From NCBI GenBank assembly GCA_026692865.1, contig JAPLNI010000059.1, forward strand, positions 62,001-126,000: DNA of 64,000 bases. Direction: 5' to 3'. A model generated the notes under the pieces. That model was not told the origin of the DNA, searched no databases, and saw only the letters and a program-made list of their open reading frames with translations. Made by a program: the position numbers and the translations under genes. Source of the stretch: Planctomycetota bacterium (GTDB lineage: Bacteria; Planctomycetota; Planctomycetia; Pirellulales; Pirellulaceae). Positions 1 through 10,742 of the stretch are shown piece after piece. How positions within the stretch are numbered: position 1 is the stretch's first letter; the number at the start of each line of letters is the position of its first letter.

Positions 1-18
1 TGCGAGAGCAATCAGATC

Positions 19-53
19 GAGTACAAGTACCATTTCATCGAGTACGAGCACGA
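19..53. repeat. GAGTAC-type intergenic repeat, copy 1
   Basis: The stretch holds GAGTAC repeats around the core GTACCATTTCAT. Nearly the same string recurs at about 24367-24394, next to further TACTCGTACTC units. Both copies are in non-coding DNA. It resembles a dispersed intergenic repeat; no function is evident. Confidence 0.55.
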
Positions 54-232
54 ATGATCGCAAACGCTGAGCGACACGCCCTCTAACGCAAGCGGCAAGA
101 CCAAAGATGCCACGATGGTGAACTGAAATCCGCAGTTCGCTAAAAACGTGGCCCGGCTTTTGCAAAGTGGTACTGCGACAGGCTTTTCAGTCTGCCGATC
201 TTGTATCAATGTCCAGGTGGAGACCCAAAATA

Positions 233-2893
233 ATGGCATTTCGATTCGATAAACTAACCGTTAAAGCGCAAGAAGCGATTGCCGAAGCCCAGAGCAAGGC
301 GACTTCATTCGGTAACCCCGAGTTAGACAGTTTGCACGTGCTATGGGGATTATTGCAAGATCGCGATGGAGTCCCGCTTGCATTGCTGAAAAAAATTGGA
401 GCGAATGTTGGCCAAATACAAGGCTTGATTGAAAGCGAGATGAATCGACTGCCGAAAACATCCGGCGGTCGCGCCCCGGGCGTTGGTCCTTCGCTGCAAT
501 CGGCATTCGAAGCGGCCGCTGCACTTGCCGAAGGGATGAAGGACGAGTACTGCAGCACCGAGCATTTATTGCTTGCGATCTGCAAAACGGACAACAAGGC
601 CGGAGCACTACTGAAGCTGCTTGGGATCAATGAGAAAGACCTTCTTCAAGGACTTCAGTCCGTTCGTGGAAGTGCACGCGTTACCGACCAAAACCCAGAA
701 GGCAAATTTCAAGCACTCGAAAAGTACGGCATCGATCTTGTTGCCCAAGCCGCTAAAAGTAAGCTTGATCCAGTCATCGGACGTGACAATGAAATTCGCC
801 GCGTGATTCAAGTCCTTTCACGCAGAACCAAAAACAATCCAGTCCTGATTGGAGAACCAGGCGTTGGCAAGACAGCTATCGCTGAAGGGCTTGCCGCACG
901 AATTGTGCAAGGTGATGTGCCACAGAGTCTCAAGAATCGGCGACTTGTCGCGCTCGATATGGGTGCGTTAATCGCAGGTGCAAAATTTCGTGGCGAATTT
1001 GAAGAGCGACTCAAGGCAGTTCTTCGCGAAGTCAAAGAAGCCGATGGCGATGTGATTCTATTCATCGACGAACTGCACACGGTCATTGGCGCCGGAGCAG
1101 CCGAAGGGAGCAGTGACGCGGCAAATCTATTGAAGCCCGAACTTGCTCGCGGACAGTTGCGTTGCATCGGTGCAACGACACTCGACGAGTACCGTAAACA
1201 CATCGAAAAGGATGCCGCACTTGAGCGACGATTTCAACCGGTCTACGTTGGCGAGCCTTCGGTCGAAGATACGATCACGATTCTTCGTGGACTCAAGAGC
1301 CGTTATGAATCGCACCACGGAGTTAAAATTCGTGACTCGGCATTGGTAGCTGCTGCAAATCTTTCGGCACGCTATATCGCTGATCGTTTTTTGCCCGACA
1401 AGGCGATCGACCTCATGGACGAGGCTGCTTCGCGACTCGCTATGGAACGAGAAAGTGTCCCCGCCGAGATTGATCAGATTCAACGACGATTAAGACAGCT
1501 AGAACTTGCCCAGCGACAATTGAACGAAGAAGGCGACATAGCGACGGCGGGTTCGCTTGAAGATATCGAAGAGGAAATTGCCAAGCAACAGAAAGCCCTC
1601 GCGTCGCTTCGTGAACAATGGGAAGCGGAAAAGCTCGGTGTTTCTGGTGTGCAATCGATTCGGCTTGAACTAGAACAAACGGAATCACAATTCAAGTCGT
1701 TGGAAGTATCCATCAAGGAGAATCAATCGCTCGGTCGCGGTGTTCCAGAAGGAGACTACCAAAAGCTTTTTGAACTCGATCAAAAGCGTCGCAAACTTCG
1801 CACGCAAATGGAACAGGATGAAGAGGCTTCTTCGGGAGATGCTCAACCAGAAAAAGACAAGCCCAAGCACACGCAGCGACTCCTTCGAACGGAAGTCACC
1901 GCCGATGAAATCGCGACAGTGGTCTCTGTTTGGACCGGTGTCCCTGTAAGTCGCATGTTGGAGACCGAACGAGCCAAACTGTTGGTCATGGAAGAGCGGC
2001 TTCATCAACGTGTCATCGGGCAAGACAAAGCCGTCGAAGCGGTCAGTAACGCGGTGCGTCGTAGTCGTAGTGGCTTGCAAGACGTTCATCGTCCCATTGG
2101 TTCGTTCTTGTTCCTTGGTCCAACTGGTGTTGGAAAAACAGAACTTTGTAAAGCGCTCGCCGAAGTACTCTTCGATGACGAACAAGCCATGGTGAGGTTG
2201 GACATGAGCGAGTTCATGGAACGACATACGGTCTCCCGTCTAATCGGTGCCCCTCCAGGATACGTGGGCTACGAAGAAGGAGGCAAGCTGACGGAAGCGA
2301 TTCGGCGCAGACCCTACAGCGTGCTTCTGCTGGACGAGATCGAAAAGGCGCACCCGGATGTGTTCAACGTTTTGTTACAAGTACTTGACGATGGACGACT
2401 CACCGACGGTCACGGTCGCACCGTGGACTTTACGAACACCATGATCGTCATGACGAGCAACATCGGAAGTCAAATGATTCAGAAGGTTGCTGAAGAAGGT
2501 GGTTCGGAAGAAGAGATGGTCGAAGCGGTACAAGAATCGTTGAAGGCAAAATTCCTTCCTGAATTCTTGAATCGTATCGATGAGACAATCGTGTTCGAGC
2601 CACTTGGACGTGATCAAATCAAACGTATCGTAACGCTGCAGTTGGATAGCCTCACGAAACAACTTGCCAAGAACGATCTCGTTCTCGAAGTGAGCGACGC
2701 CGCCTCGCGAGCAATCGCGGACGAAGGCTACGATCCCATCTACGGAGCACGACCGCTCAAGCGAGTCATTCAACGACGATTGCAAAACGCACTCGCCAGT
2801 GAACTACTCAAACGCGACGTCTCGGAAGGTGGCAAAATCACCGTCGATTACGCACATGAAGGATTTATCTTCGATGTTACGACAAACGGTTAG
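233..2893 (+). CDS. clpB: ATP-dependent chaperone ClpB
   Basis: This is a cytosolic AAA+ disaggregase that works with DnaK to rescue aggregated proteins. The 886-residue product has the full ClpB layout. A Clp N-terminal repeat domain covers about residues 1-150. The first AAA+ module has Walker A GEPGVGKT near residue 206 and Walker [11 protein letters not shown] long coiled-coil M domain spans about 400-550. The second AAA+ module has Walker A GPTGVGKT near 628 and Walker [14 protein letters not shown], followed by a C-terminal D2-small domain. I chose the ATG at 233 because MAFRFDKLT aligns with the usual ClpB start (MRLDKLT); an in-frame ATG at 167 would add 22 unsupported residues. The M domain carries a charged insertion ([11 protein letters not shown]). 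Transcription converges on the DUF1552 gene. Confidence 0.97.
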   Translation: MAFRFDKLTVKAQEAIAEAQSKATSFGNPELDSLHVLWGLLQDRDGVPLALLKKIGANVGQIQGLIESEMNRLPKTSGGRAPGVGPSLQSAFEAAAALAEGMKDEYCSTEHLLLAICKTDNKAGALLKLLGINEKDLLQGLQSVRGSARVTDQNPEGKFQALEKYGIDLVAQAAKSKLDPVIGRDNEIRRVIQVLSRRTKNNPVLIGEPGVGKTAIAEGLAARIVQGDVPQSLKNRRLVALDMGALIAGAKFRGEFEERLKAVLREVKEADGDVILFIDELHTVIGAGAAEGSSDAANLLKPELARGQLRCIGATTLDEYRKHIEKDAALERRFQPVYVGEPSVEDTITILRGLKSRYESHHGVKIRDSALVAAANLSARYIADRFLPDKAIDLMDEAASRLAMERESVPAEIDQIQRRLRQLELAQRQLNEEGDIATAGSLEDIEEEIAKQQKALASLREQWEAEKLGVSGVQSIRLELEQTESQFKSLEVSIKENQSLGRGVPEGDYQKLFELDQKRRKLRTQMEQDEEASSGDAQPEKDKPKHTQRLLRTEVTADEIATVVSVWTGVPVSRMLETERAKLLVMEERLHQRVIGQDKAVEAVSNAVRRSRSGLQDVHRPIGSFLFLGPTGVGKTELCKALAEVLFDDEQAMVRLDMSEFMERHTVSRLIGAPPGYVGYEEGGKLTEAIRRRPYSVLLLDEIEKAHPDVFNVLLQVLDDGRLTDGHGRTVDFTNTMIVMTSNIGSQMIQKVAEEGGSEEEMVEAVQESLKAKFLPEFLNRIDETIVFEPLGRDQIKRIVTLQLDSLTKQLAKNDLVLEVSDAASRAIADEGYDPIYGARPLKRVIQRRLQNALASELLKRDVSEGGKITVDYAHEGFIFDVTTNG

Positions 2894-2917
2894 TGTGCGT
2901 TGGAGTAGAACAATGTA

Positions 2918-2938
2918 GATCAGCTGTCTCAGCTGATC
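2918..2938 (+). terminator. hairpin downstream of clpB
   Basis: A perfect 9-bp inverted repeat (GATCAGCTG, loop TCT, CAGCTGATC) starts 25 nt after the clpB stop and lies between two convergent genes. There is no long T tract, so it could be a bidirectional or weak terminator. Confidence 0.45.
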
Positions 2939-3043
2939 AGATCGCCGTGAGAGTTTCCATTAACGCTAAAAAAATCTGCGGGTGTCTCCCGAGGGGGGAC
3001 TCGCGACGTTTCTCCGACTTACGCGGGCGCACCCTGGCCCCTT

Positions 3044-4393
3044 TTAGGCGATTGAGAGGCGTTCGGTTGAGTCGCCGAATTGGTTTAGATCTACGCCCAT
3101 GCGGTTGATTAGGTCGAGGTGTAGGTTTGCCATCGGTGTCCATTCGCCCACTTTTTGATGAATGCCGCCTTTTAGGCCCGCTGATTTTCCACCGGCCAGG
3201 ATCACTGGGAGGTCGTCGTGGTTATGACGATCTCCATCGCAAATGCCGCTACCGTAGACGATCATCGTGTTATCCAGCAGAGATTGTCCAGAGGCGTCCT
3301 TACGGTCTTTCATGATCTTTAAGAAGTATGCGAGCTGCTCACAGTAGAACTGGTCAATTCTGGCAATTTTTTCGAGCCGATCAGGATCTTTTTTGTGATG
3401 TGATAAATCGTGGTGACCATCTGCGATGTTGATATCGCGGAACGAACGATTGCTTCCGTCATGTGCAAACATAAATGTCGCAACGCGAGTCGAATCGGTT
3501 TCAAATGCGAGCGCGAGTACATCTCCCATCAATCGAATATGAGCGCCGTAGCTATCGGGAATTCCTGACGGGGTTGGGTGATCGGGATCGTGAGGTAGTC
3601 CGAATTGCTCCGATTTTTGAATGCGTTGCTCGATGTCACGAATTCCTGCGAGATATTCGTCGAGCTTGTAGCGATCTTCACGTCCTAGGCGTCGATGGAC
3701 TTGGTTGGTTTCTTCTTTTAAGAAGTCAAGCATCGAAAGTTGGCTTGCTTGACGAAGTTCATAGTTCGCTTGTCGTTGACCATGTGTGCCGTTGCCGAAA
3801 AGCCTTTCAAAAACCAATCGCGGATTTGATTCTGGAGCAACCGGAGTGCGTTCGTCGGCCCATGCAAGATTGAATTGATAGGCACATGCGTAACCCGAGT
3901 CACAGCCACCTGACCGGCGTACACCATCGCAAGACAATTCGAGCGATCGAAGTCGAGTCTGATCTGCGAACTTCTGCGCAACGATTTGATCTGCGGAAAC
4001 GCCCAAATGAATATCTGTTCCTGCTGTCTTCAGTGGACGCGAGCCAGTCAAGTAGGTTGCGTTGGCTCGTGCGTGATCGCCACCGCCATCCTTACCGCCG
4101 ATAGCATGCTTGTGAGAGAGCCCGCTAATGAATCGGAGGTCGTTGCGGAATGGCTCGAGTGCTGCGGTTGATCGATTGAAAGTAAGCGTTTCATTTTCAC
4201 CACCCGGACGCCAGTGCTCCATGTTCACTCCGTTCGGAACATACAGGTAACACAATCGTATCGGCGACGATGTCTCAGCCGCAGCGACCGCAGAAGATAC
4301 CAAGCTTGGCATCGCGGGTAACGCGAGGGCTAAACCGGACGCCTTGAGAAAGCTTCGACGTGTTGCAGATAATCGGTTATTTGTATTGGTCAT
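3044..4393 (-). CDS. DUF1552 domain protein, Tat-exported
   Basis: A 449-residue member of the planctomycete DUF1552 family, whose biochemical role is unknown. The N-terminus has a twin-arginine signal (RRSFLKASG, residues about 11-19, then a hydrophobic stretch ending in VSSAVAAAE), which implies export in folded form. An HDGSNRSF block and a D-rich stretch (ADGHHDLSHH) mid-protein look like metal-binding or catalytic residues. I prefer the ATG at 4393 (MTNTNNRLSATRRS) because it puts the RR motif at a normal distance; an upstream in-frame ATG at 4462 would add 23 residues. It lies downstream of a DUF1592 cytochrome-like gene on the same strand. This pairing is common in planctomycetes and suggests a shared extracytoplasmic function. 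Confidence 0.88.
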   Translation of the reverse strand: MTNTNNRLSATRRSFLKASGLALALPAMPSLVSSAVAAAETSSPIRLCYLYVPNGVNMEHWRPGGENETLTFNRSTAALEPFRNDLRFISGLSHKHAIGGKDGGGDHARANATYLTGSRPLKTAGTDIHLGVSADQIVAQKFADQTRLRSLELSCDGVRRSGGCDSGYACAYQFNLAWADERTPVAPESNPRLVFERLFGNGTHGQRQANYELRQASQLSMLDFLKEETNQVHRRLGREDRYKLDEYLAGIRDIEQRIQKSEQFGLPHDPDHPTPSGIPDSYGAHIRLMGDVLALAFETDSTRVATFMFAHDGSNRSFRDINIADGHHDLSHHKKDPDRLEKIARIDQFYCEQLAYFLKIMKDRKDASGQSLLDNTMIVYGSGICDGDRHNHDDLPVILAGGKSAGLKGGIHQKVGEWTPMANLHLDLINRMGVDLNQFGDSTERLSIA

Positions 4394-4532
4394 GGGGACG
4401 GTGTCCGTGGAGTTGAAAATTAGCGAGATGTTTTGGATCGCGTCACAGGGTACTGTTGACACTTAAAATGGGCTGGATGGTGCGTATTGTATTGCGATCG
4501 GCTTCAGGATTGGTTGTCTTTTGGTAAGTCTT

Positions 4533-4563
4533 AAAGCTGCGACAAGTCGCAGCAGTCCAAAGG
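4533..4563 (-). repeat. stop-proximal palindromic repeat (AGTCCAAA family)
   Basis: A perfect 8-bp stem (GCTGCGAC, loop AA, GTCGCAGC) at 4536-4553 is followed by AGTCCAAAGG. On the minus strand it begins 6 nt after the stop of the DUF1592 gene and ends in TTTAAG. The same element flanks the ends of genes at 15741 and 20127, so it probably acts as, or derives from, a transcription terminator. Confidence 0.65.
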
Positions 4564-4569
4564 TTTTTG

Positions 4570-7128
4570 CTATTTGATTGCCGCTACGGCTTCGCTGTCA
4601 GTGGTGCGACAGTGGGTGAAGGGAACGCTGGTGAGAATTGCGCGGTAGAGCGTTTTCATGCTTCCTTTGTCTTTTTTCAACTCTTCGACAACGTTGTCCA
4701 CTGCAGTTGTATCGCGATAGGTCAATCCTCGGCCTAGTGCAAACGTCATTAGTTTTTCGGTCAAACAGCGATAGTAATCTTCCTTGCGTTTATCGGCGAG
4801 CATTTCTGCTAACTCGGCAACGCTTGTGAAGGTTTCGCCACTTAGTAGTTTACCTGATGGATCGATCGGTTGATCGGGTTCTGCAGGGTTACCGCGAAAT
4901 GCGGGACGACCTTTTTCGACGTCTCGCCATTGACCTATCGCATTGAAGTTTTCCATCGCTAATCCCAAAGGATCCATTCGATCGTGACATCCCGCACAAC
5001 CTGGATCACGACGATGGAATTCCAAGATCTCACGCAGCGACGCGTTCTTAAGGGCACCAGTTTTTGATTCTTCGAGTGCGGGAACGTTTGGCGGGGCGGG
5101 TGGTGCGGGGGTACCGAGCAGGTTATCTAGCAAAAACAAACCACGCTTCACAGGGCTTGTGCGTGTTGGGTTGCTAGTAACGACCAGTAACGAACCGTGG
5201 CTTAAGACACCGCGTCGATGACTCTCGGGTGGCAAGTCGACCTTCTGCATCTTCTCGCCTCGAACCCCTTGGATGCCGTAAAACTTGGCAAGCGATTCGT
5301 TCAGGAAAGTGTACCGAGCATTAAGTAGTTCTTCCGCCGGGCGATTCTCAACGAGCAAGTGCTGATACATTGTCAGCGTCTCCTTAGTCATTGCCTGGCG
5401 GACCTTCCAGTCAAAGATATCGTTTGCTTCCTCGTCGCTTCTGAGTCGCAGAATCACCTTCGCATCGATCTGCGAATCCTGCACATCACGCGTTTGAAGC
5501 CACTGCCCAACGAAGTTTTCAATGCCTCGTTCGAGCCTCCATTCAACCGCGATCATCCTATCAAATTGTTCGAGTAATTTACTGTGCATTTCACCCGCAG
5601 CGGCCACCTGCAGTAGTTTGTCATCCGGAGGGCCTCCCCAAATAAAGAAGCTCAGTCGAGTGGCGAGCGAGTAATCATCGATCGGAACTGCGGACACCGA
5701 TGCGTTTGGTGCTAGTGCCTTTTCGGCGATCTTCGGTTCTTCAACGCGATACAGAAATCGAGGCGATGCAAGGACTAACTGCATGGCTGTTGCTGCACCA
5801 TGTTCATAGCGTTTTCCGGGTTCATTCGCGACACGCATCCCGATATCACAAATGCGATCTAGAGTCAGCTCATCGATCGGACGACGAAACGCTTTGTCGG
5901 CTAAACTGCGAACTATCACTTTCATGTGCTCGCGAACTTTTGATTGATACTCTGCCGATTTCGCTTCCTCACTGTCCTTGGGGGTAGGAGGTGGACCGTT
6001 GAAGAACATCTTGCGGGCTTGCTCTCGATACTCCATTTCGCTTCCATCGAGAGGGCCGATAAGGTTCAGTTTCCGAATCGAAAACTTGTACTTTAGTTCT
6101 TTAACACTCTCGACGTTTGCTTTGCTATCGGAATTGATCGACTTGAAGTCTGCGATCACCTTGATATCACCTTTGGGGAGCTCCAACTCAGCCGAGATAA
6201 GCCCTTTTCCTCCGGTGCTAAAGTCTATCTTCTGCTCGCCAAGAATCTTTGGTTTGCCATCGCGATCCAGGAATGAGAAGACGAGTTGTGCTTCCTGAGG
6301 TGTTGAAGTCCATGCGTTTTCCATCTTCCAATCAAGTTCTACGCGATACCGCCCCTCCCTCTTCACTTCGCGAGTTAGATAGAAACTAACTGATTCGTCG
6401 AATCCGATTGATGATTTTGCTTCTGGGCCATCGAACGCATTCGTTTTCCACTGGTTGCCCCAGTAGTATCGCTCGACAGGCGTTGGACCTTCGTACTGCG
6501 TGAACTTTGCAACGATGTCTGAAGCCGCAGCAAAGTACTTTTCAAGCAGTACTGGCGATAACGTAAGTGCCTCGCCGATCGTGTCGAAACCATAACCCGT
6601 ATCATCGGCGGGGAACTCTTCGCGAACGTCGAAGTCGACACCGGTAAGTTCACGAATGGACTCTTTGTATTCGCTTCGATTCAGCCTACGCAACACGACA
6701 TGGCCGGGATCGATTTGCGTCGGATCTAGCTTGAAAACATCTTTCTGAATCCAGTGGACCCATTCCGAGCGAACTTCCGGAGCGGGTGGTTCGGCTTCCG
6801 CAGGTGGCATTGTTTGGGCTCGTACGTTTCGCCAAACCGTTTCCCATTTCGCTTGGGTATCATCGCCATACTTGCCGGAAGCGAGTGTTTCGAAGTTGAA
6901 CCCGCCCTCCTCGGAACCATTTCCATGGCAGTCAAAACAATGCTTACCAAATTTCTGCTGGACTGCAGTGGTGAGATCCGACGCAAACGTAGGATTCGCT
7001 AACGAAAGTACAAGCCCTGTTGATGTCAGGAGCATCGCTACGGACGCCCGAACGGCCTTTCCGTATGAGACGCCTCGCTCAGCGAAACGAGCAAAGGTGG
7101 CTTCTGTCTTGAAGTGAGTAAAGCTCAT
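4570..7128 (-). CDS. DUF1592/DUF1588/DUF1585 planctomycete cytochrome-like protein
   Basis: An 852-residue exported protein of the PSD1/DUF1587-DUF1595-DUF1592-DUF1588-DUF1585 architecture found almost only in planctomycetes and relatives. A hydrophobic signal (about residues 26-50, ending NPTFAS) precedes a c-type heme motif CFDCH (Cys64, Cys67, His68). A second CxxCH (CAGCH) sits in the DUF1588 part near HDRMDPLGLAMENF. A carbohydrate-binding-like middle part covers about residues 200-360. Two heme sites imply electron transfer outside the cytoplasmic membrane; the substrate is unknown. It is followed at a distance of about 175 nt by the DUF1552 partner, and both genes probably serve one process. 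The start is the first Met of the frame. Confidence 0.9.
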   Translation of the reverse strand: MSFTHFKTEATFARFAERGVSYGKAVRASVAMLLTSTGLVLSLANPTFASDLTTAVQQKFGKHCFDCHGNGSEEGGFNFETLASGKYGDDTQAKWETVWRNVRAQTMPPAEAEPPAPEVRSEWVHWIQKDVFKLDPTQIDPGHVVLRRLNRSEYKESIRELTGVDFDVREEFPADDTGYGFDTIGEALTLSPVLLEKYFAAASDIVAKFTQYEGPTPVERYYWGNQWKTNAFDGPEAKSSIGFDESVSFYLTREVKREGRYRVELDWKMENAWTSTPQEAQLVFSFLDRDGKPKILGEQKIDFSTGGKGLISAELELPKGDIKVIADFKSINSDSKANVESVKELKYKFSIRKLNLIGPLDGSEMEYREQARKMFFNGPPPTPKDSEEAKSAEYQSKVREHMKVIVRSLADKAFRRPIDELTLDRICDIGMRVANEPGKRYEHGAATAMQLVLASPRFLYRVEEPKIAEKALAPNASVSAVPIDDYSLATRLSFFIWGGPPDDKLLQVAAAGEMHSKLLEQFDRMIAVEWRLERGIENFVGQWLQTRDVQDSQIDAKVILRLRSDEEANDIFDWKVRQAMTKETLTMYQHLLVENRPAEELLNARYTFLNESLAKFYGIQGVRGEKMQKVDLPPESHRRGVLSHGSLLVVTSNPTRTSPVKRGLFLLDNLLGTPAPPAPPNVPALEESKTGALKNASLREILEFHRRDPGCAGCHDRMDPLGLAMENFNAIGQWRDVEKGRPAFRGNPAEPDQPIDPSGKLLSGETFTSVAELAEMLADKRKEDYYRCLTEKLMTFALGRGLTYRDTTAVDNVVEELKKDKGSMKTLYRAILTSVPFTHCRTTDSEAVAAIK

Positions 7129-7424
7129 TGGCGATAAAATTTGGGGGTAGAAATTCGATCGAGAAGTGATTCTTGATCAAACTTGGGCGGGCAACATTCA
7201 TTGGGAGGGAAATCGAAGAATCGATTTTGCTGGTCGGCGGAACGACACCTAGCGCCTTTAATTGTAGTCGAACGCACTTTGACCGGGAACCGCGAATCTG
7301 TTGGGGAAACCGGAGCGAGAGCAGGACGATAACTGCCCTTAGGTCCACAAATCTGCTATCATAGGTACAGTTGGGCGGTTATCGATCGCCTGCAATGCCC
7401 TGTGGTTGTGGTTTGCGTTGTGCT

Positions 7425-8528
7425 ATGAAAAATTTCCTACAAGTCGCAATTGCTTCATTGTTTCTCGCGTTTGCGACCACGCAATCCAACTCAAGCGAGC
7501 TATCAAAGACCGTTCTCACGATTGTCGGTGAGGACTTTCATATTAATGGGAAACCGACTTATCCGGGCAGGGATTGGAACGGTCATCGAATTGAAGGTTT
7601 GTTGTTAAACTCGCGAATGGTGCAAGCCACCTTCGATGATTTAAACCCCGAGACAGCCAAGCGTTGGGCCTATCCGGATACGCTGAAATGGGATTCCGAG
7701 CGAAATGTCCGCGAGTTTATCGCTGCGATGCCAGAGTGGAAAGCTCATGGACTTCTAGCGGTCACGGTTAATTTTCAGGGCGGGTCTCCTGAAGGATATT
7801 CCAAGAAGCAGGAGTGGATTTCGGGAGCTTTTGAAAGCGACGGCTCCTTGCGTCCCGAGTTTGCTGACCGAATGAAACGTTTGCTTAACGCTGCTGACGA
7901 GCTTGGTATGGCGGTTATCCTTGGCTACTTCTACTTTGGCCAGGATCAAAATCTCAAGGATGAAACTGCGATCATTAACGCCACCGACGTCGCTACGCGA
8001 TGGTTGCTCGATGGTGGTTGGAAGAACGTACTTGTCGAGGTGAACAACGAAACCAACGTTCGCGCCTATGATCATGAGATTCTCAAGCCAGCGCGAGTTC
8101 ATGAGCTCATTGAGCGAGTTCGTTCGCTTCAGAAAGATGGTCGCAGTTTGCTCGTTGGGACCAGTTACGGCGGTGGGGCCGTTCCAAGGGAGAACGTGGT
8201 GCGAGCGTCGGACTTTTTGCTGCTTCACGGGAATGGAGTAACTGACCCGGCGCGTATCACAGAGATGATCCAGCAAACGCGGAGTGTTCCTGGTTATCGT
8301 CCGATGCCGATTCTTTTTAACGAAGACGACCACGAGCGTTTCGACGATCCTTTAAACAATTTCTCGGCTGCGATCGAGGAGCACGTATCGTGGGGTTGGT
8401 TTGACTATCGTCGCAAGGGGGAATCCCTAGAGGATGGTTTCCAGTCGCCCCCTGTGAATTGGGGCATTAGCTCGCCACGCAAACGCGAGTTCTTTCACTA
8501 TCTGAAGACGGTCACCGGAAGTAAATAG
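7425..8528 (+). CDS. secreted glycoside-hydrolase-like (clan A TIM barrel) protein
   Basis: A 367-residue protein with a cleavable signal peptide (MKNFLQVAIASLFLAFATTQS). The body looks like a clan-A (GH5-like) TIM barrel. VEVNNETN contains the Asn-Glu pair typical of the acid/base residue after strand 4, and PILFNEDDHE is a candidate for the nucleophile strand. Family assignment is tentative because overall similarity to well-known GH5 enzymes is not obvious by eye. I chose ATG 7425 over an in-frame ATG at 7371 because it begins the signal peptide directly. It stands alone, divergent from the DUF1592 gene, and its substrate cannot be told. Confidence 0.7.
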   Translation: MKNFLQVAIASLFLAFATTQSNSSELSKTVLTIVGEDFHINGKPTYPGRDWNGHRIEGLLLNSRMVQATFDDLNPETAKRWAYPDTLKWDSERNVREFIAAMPEWKAHGLLAVTVNFQGGSPEGYSKKQEWISGAFESDGSLRPEFADRMKRLLNAADELGMAVILGYFYFGQDQNLKDETAIINATDVATRWLLDGGWKNVLVEVNNETNVRAYDHEILKPARVHELIERVRSLQKDGRSLLVGTSYGGGAVPRENVVRASDFLLLHGNGVTDPARITEMIQQTRSVPGYRPMPILFNEDDHERFDDPLNNFSAAIEEHVSWGWFDYRRKGESLEDGFQSPPVNWGISSPRKREFFHYLKTVTGSK

Positions 8529-8720
8529 CTGAGCTGTACTGCACGCTGCGCGTCGTTTTAAATCCTCTCTTAATGGACCCAACACTTCTGTCCTTTTGGT
8601 CAGAATACTTTGCGGAGTATCACCTCTCGATGATTCTGCCGCGGACGCATTGTTTGCTAAGAATCGCTATTTATTCATCGAAACTTTCTTCCGGACTTAC
8701 AAGTCTCAAAAATCAATCAC

Positions 8721-10694
8721 ATGGCTACACTTTCTAGGACAGAATCCGAACTACCGCCACGCGGCAATTTATTAGGATTTCGTAAGTACTTTAAGCAGGA
8801 TTTCACTTCTGGCTTTTTCGTCTTTCTCATAGCCCTTCCACTTTGTTTGGGCATCTCGATGGCGAGTGGTTTTCCACCGATGGCGGGTGTCTTTACCGCG
8901 ATCGTCGGGTCTATCTTGACTACTTTCCTCAGTAATTCCGAGCTGACAATCAAAGGGCCTGCGGCGGGATTGATCGTGATTGTGTTGGGATGCGTCGAAG
9001 ATTTTGGAGGTGGAAAAGCAGGTGATATCGCTGGAAATCTAGAAGCCTATCGTGCGGCTCTAGCGGTCGGTGTTGCTGCGGCAGTGATCCAGGTTGTCTT
9101 CGGTATCTTTCGAGCAGGGATACTTGGGGAGTTTTTCCCTCGTTCTGCTATCCACGGGATGCTGGCTGCTATCGGGATCATCATTATTGCAAAGCAAATC
9201 CCGGTTGCTCTAGGTGTCACTGCGAAAGGTGAGCCGCTGGAGCTGCTCGCTGAAATTCCGCATTTCATCATGGAAGCCAACCCGGCTATTGCGGTGATTG
9301 GCACAGTTAGCCTCCTGATCCTTTTTGGCTGGCCGAGGATTCGAAATCGGCTCGGTGTGATGAAGTCCTTTCCGGCTCAATTGATCGTTTTGATCATCGC
9401 GGTCATTCTTGGTTGGTTCTTCGATTTGTTGCATAAGCATTCATACGTTCTTCAAGGCCACCAATATCAACTTGGCGAGCAATTCCTTGTTGAGATGCCT
9501 CGGCAAATGTTTGGCATGCTTTCCGAAATTACGTTTCCAAACTTCAATGCACTGCTTGAAGTGAAGGCGTGGTATTGGGTCTTTATGTTCTTCGTTATTG
9601 GAACGCTCGAGTCCATTATCAGCGCGAAGGCGATCGACACAATCGATCCATGGAAACGCAAGACAAATATGGACCGCGATATCCGTGCTGTTGGAATCGC
9701 TAATTGCTGTGCGGCCATGATTGGTGGGCTACCAATGATCTCAGAGATCGTGCGTAGCAAAGCCAACATCGACAATGGTGCTCGGACAAGATTCGCAGAT
9801 CTATGGCACGGAGTTTGGTTGCTGAGTTGCGTTGCGTTGCTACCGACCACGCTCCACTTGATTCCTAAAGCTGCGTTGGCAGCGATGCTAGTCTACACAG
9901 GTTTTCGATTAGCTCATCCGTCAGAGTTCGTCAATGTTTATCGTATCGGACGCGAGCAGCTCATAATTTTTGTAGTCACGCTTGTTGCTACATTGATGAC
10001 TGACTTGCTAATTGGCGTTGCTATCGGAATTGGAGTCAAGATTGCAATCCATATTTATAATGGTGTGCCGATCAAATCGCTTTTCAAACTCTTCTTGGAC
10101 GTAGAACAAGTTGATGAAACAACATGTCTTATCCGTGCTCGAGAATCAGCAGTCTTTAGTAATTGGATCCCATTTAAACGCCAGCTAGAAGATCTTGCTT
10201 TAGTCCAACGACAAAACGTTATTCTCGACGTTTCGCAAACGCAGTTTATCGACCATACATTCTTGGAGAAGCTGCACGAGATGCAGCATGAGATTCAGCT
10301 TGAAGGATTAAAACTGGAAATCGTCGGGCTCGATAGCCAGATCCCATTGGCTTCGCACGAACAAAGTGCACGCAAGCGCGGGATGGTCCGCGTAAGACGA
10401 ATAACCGTCGTCGCAAACGAGTCGCTGGAAGCTCAGCTAACGCAAAAGTTTGTTGCCATGGGGGCGACAGGTTACACCGTGATGAAATGTCATGGAGCCG
10501 GGAGAGCTGCCGTTTTGTCTGACGCCAGTTCGATTGCGACTCAACTGGAAAACCAAGTGCGGATCGAAACCATTGTTCCGGTTGGTGTTAGTGACGAAAT
10601 CCTGTCCTACCTCCGACGTGAGGTTTTCCCATTGGGCCATGTAACGGCCGCAGTCGAAACCGTCGAAGCGGTTGTTGCCGAGCAGTTCATCTAG
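8721..10694 (+). CDS. SulP family anion transporter with STAS and P-II-like C-terminal domains
   Basis: A 657-residue inner-membrane transporter. Residues about 25-430 form the SulP core (Sulfate_transp), with typical stretches [19 protein letters not shown] and [14 protein letters not shown]; many bacterial members of this type carry bicarbonate or sulfate. A STAS domain follows (about 445-550, with [19 protein letters not shown]). The last 100 residues (about 558-657) are not part of a normal SulP protein. [30 protein letters not shown] and the closing [12 protein letters not shown] match the pattern of P-II/SbtB-like signalling domains, whose T-loop side binds nucleotides. This suggests a transporter with built-in metabolic gating, analogous to SbtA controlled by separate SbtB. 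Substrate (bicarbonate versus sulfate) is not decided by the sequence. Confidence 0.88.
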   Translation: MATLSRTESELPPRGNLLGFRKYFKQDFTSGFFVFLIALPLCLGISMASGFPPMAGVFTAIVGSILTTFLSNSELTIKGPAAGLIVIVLGCVEDFGGGKAGDIAGNLEAYRAALAVGVAAAVIQVVFGIFRAGILGEFFPRSAIHGMLAAIGIIIIAKQIPVALGVTAKGEPLELLAEIPHFIMEANPAIAVIGTVSLLILFGWPRIRNRLGVMKSFPAQLIVLIIAVILGWFFDLLHKHSYVLQGHQYQLGEQFLVEMPRQMFGMLSEITFPNFNALLEVKAWYWVFMFFVIGTLESIISAKAIDTIDPWKRKTNMDRDIRAVGIANCCAAMIGGLPMISEIVRSKANIDNGARTRFADLWHGVWLLSCVALLPTTLHLIPKAALAAMLVYTGFRLAHPSEFVNVYRIGREQLIIFVVTLVATLMTDLLIGVAIGIGVKIAIHIYNGVPIKSLFKLFLDVEQVDETTCLIRARESAVFSNWIPFKRQLEDLALVQRQNVILDVSQTQFIDHTFLEKLHEMQHEIQLEGLKLEIVGLDSQIPLASHEQSARKRGMVRVRRITVVANESLEAQLTQKFVAMGATGYTVMKCHGAGRAAVLSDASSIATQLENQVRIETIVPVGVSDEILSYLRREVFPLGHVTAAVETVEAVVAEQFI

Positions 10695-10742
10695 CGAAGC
10701 GTCACGAGGAGTAAGCATTTATAGCGACTACTTAAATAACCG

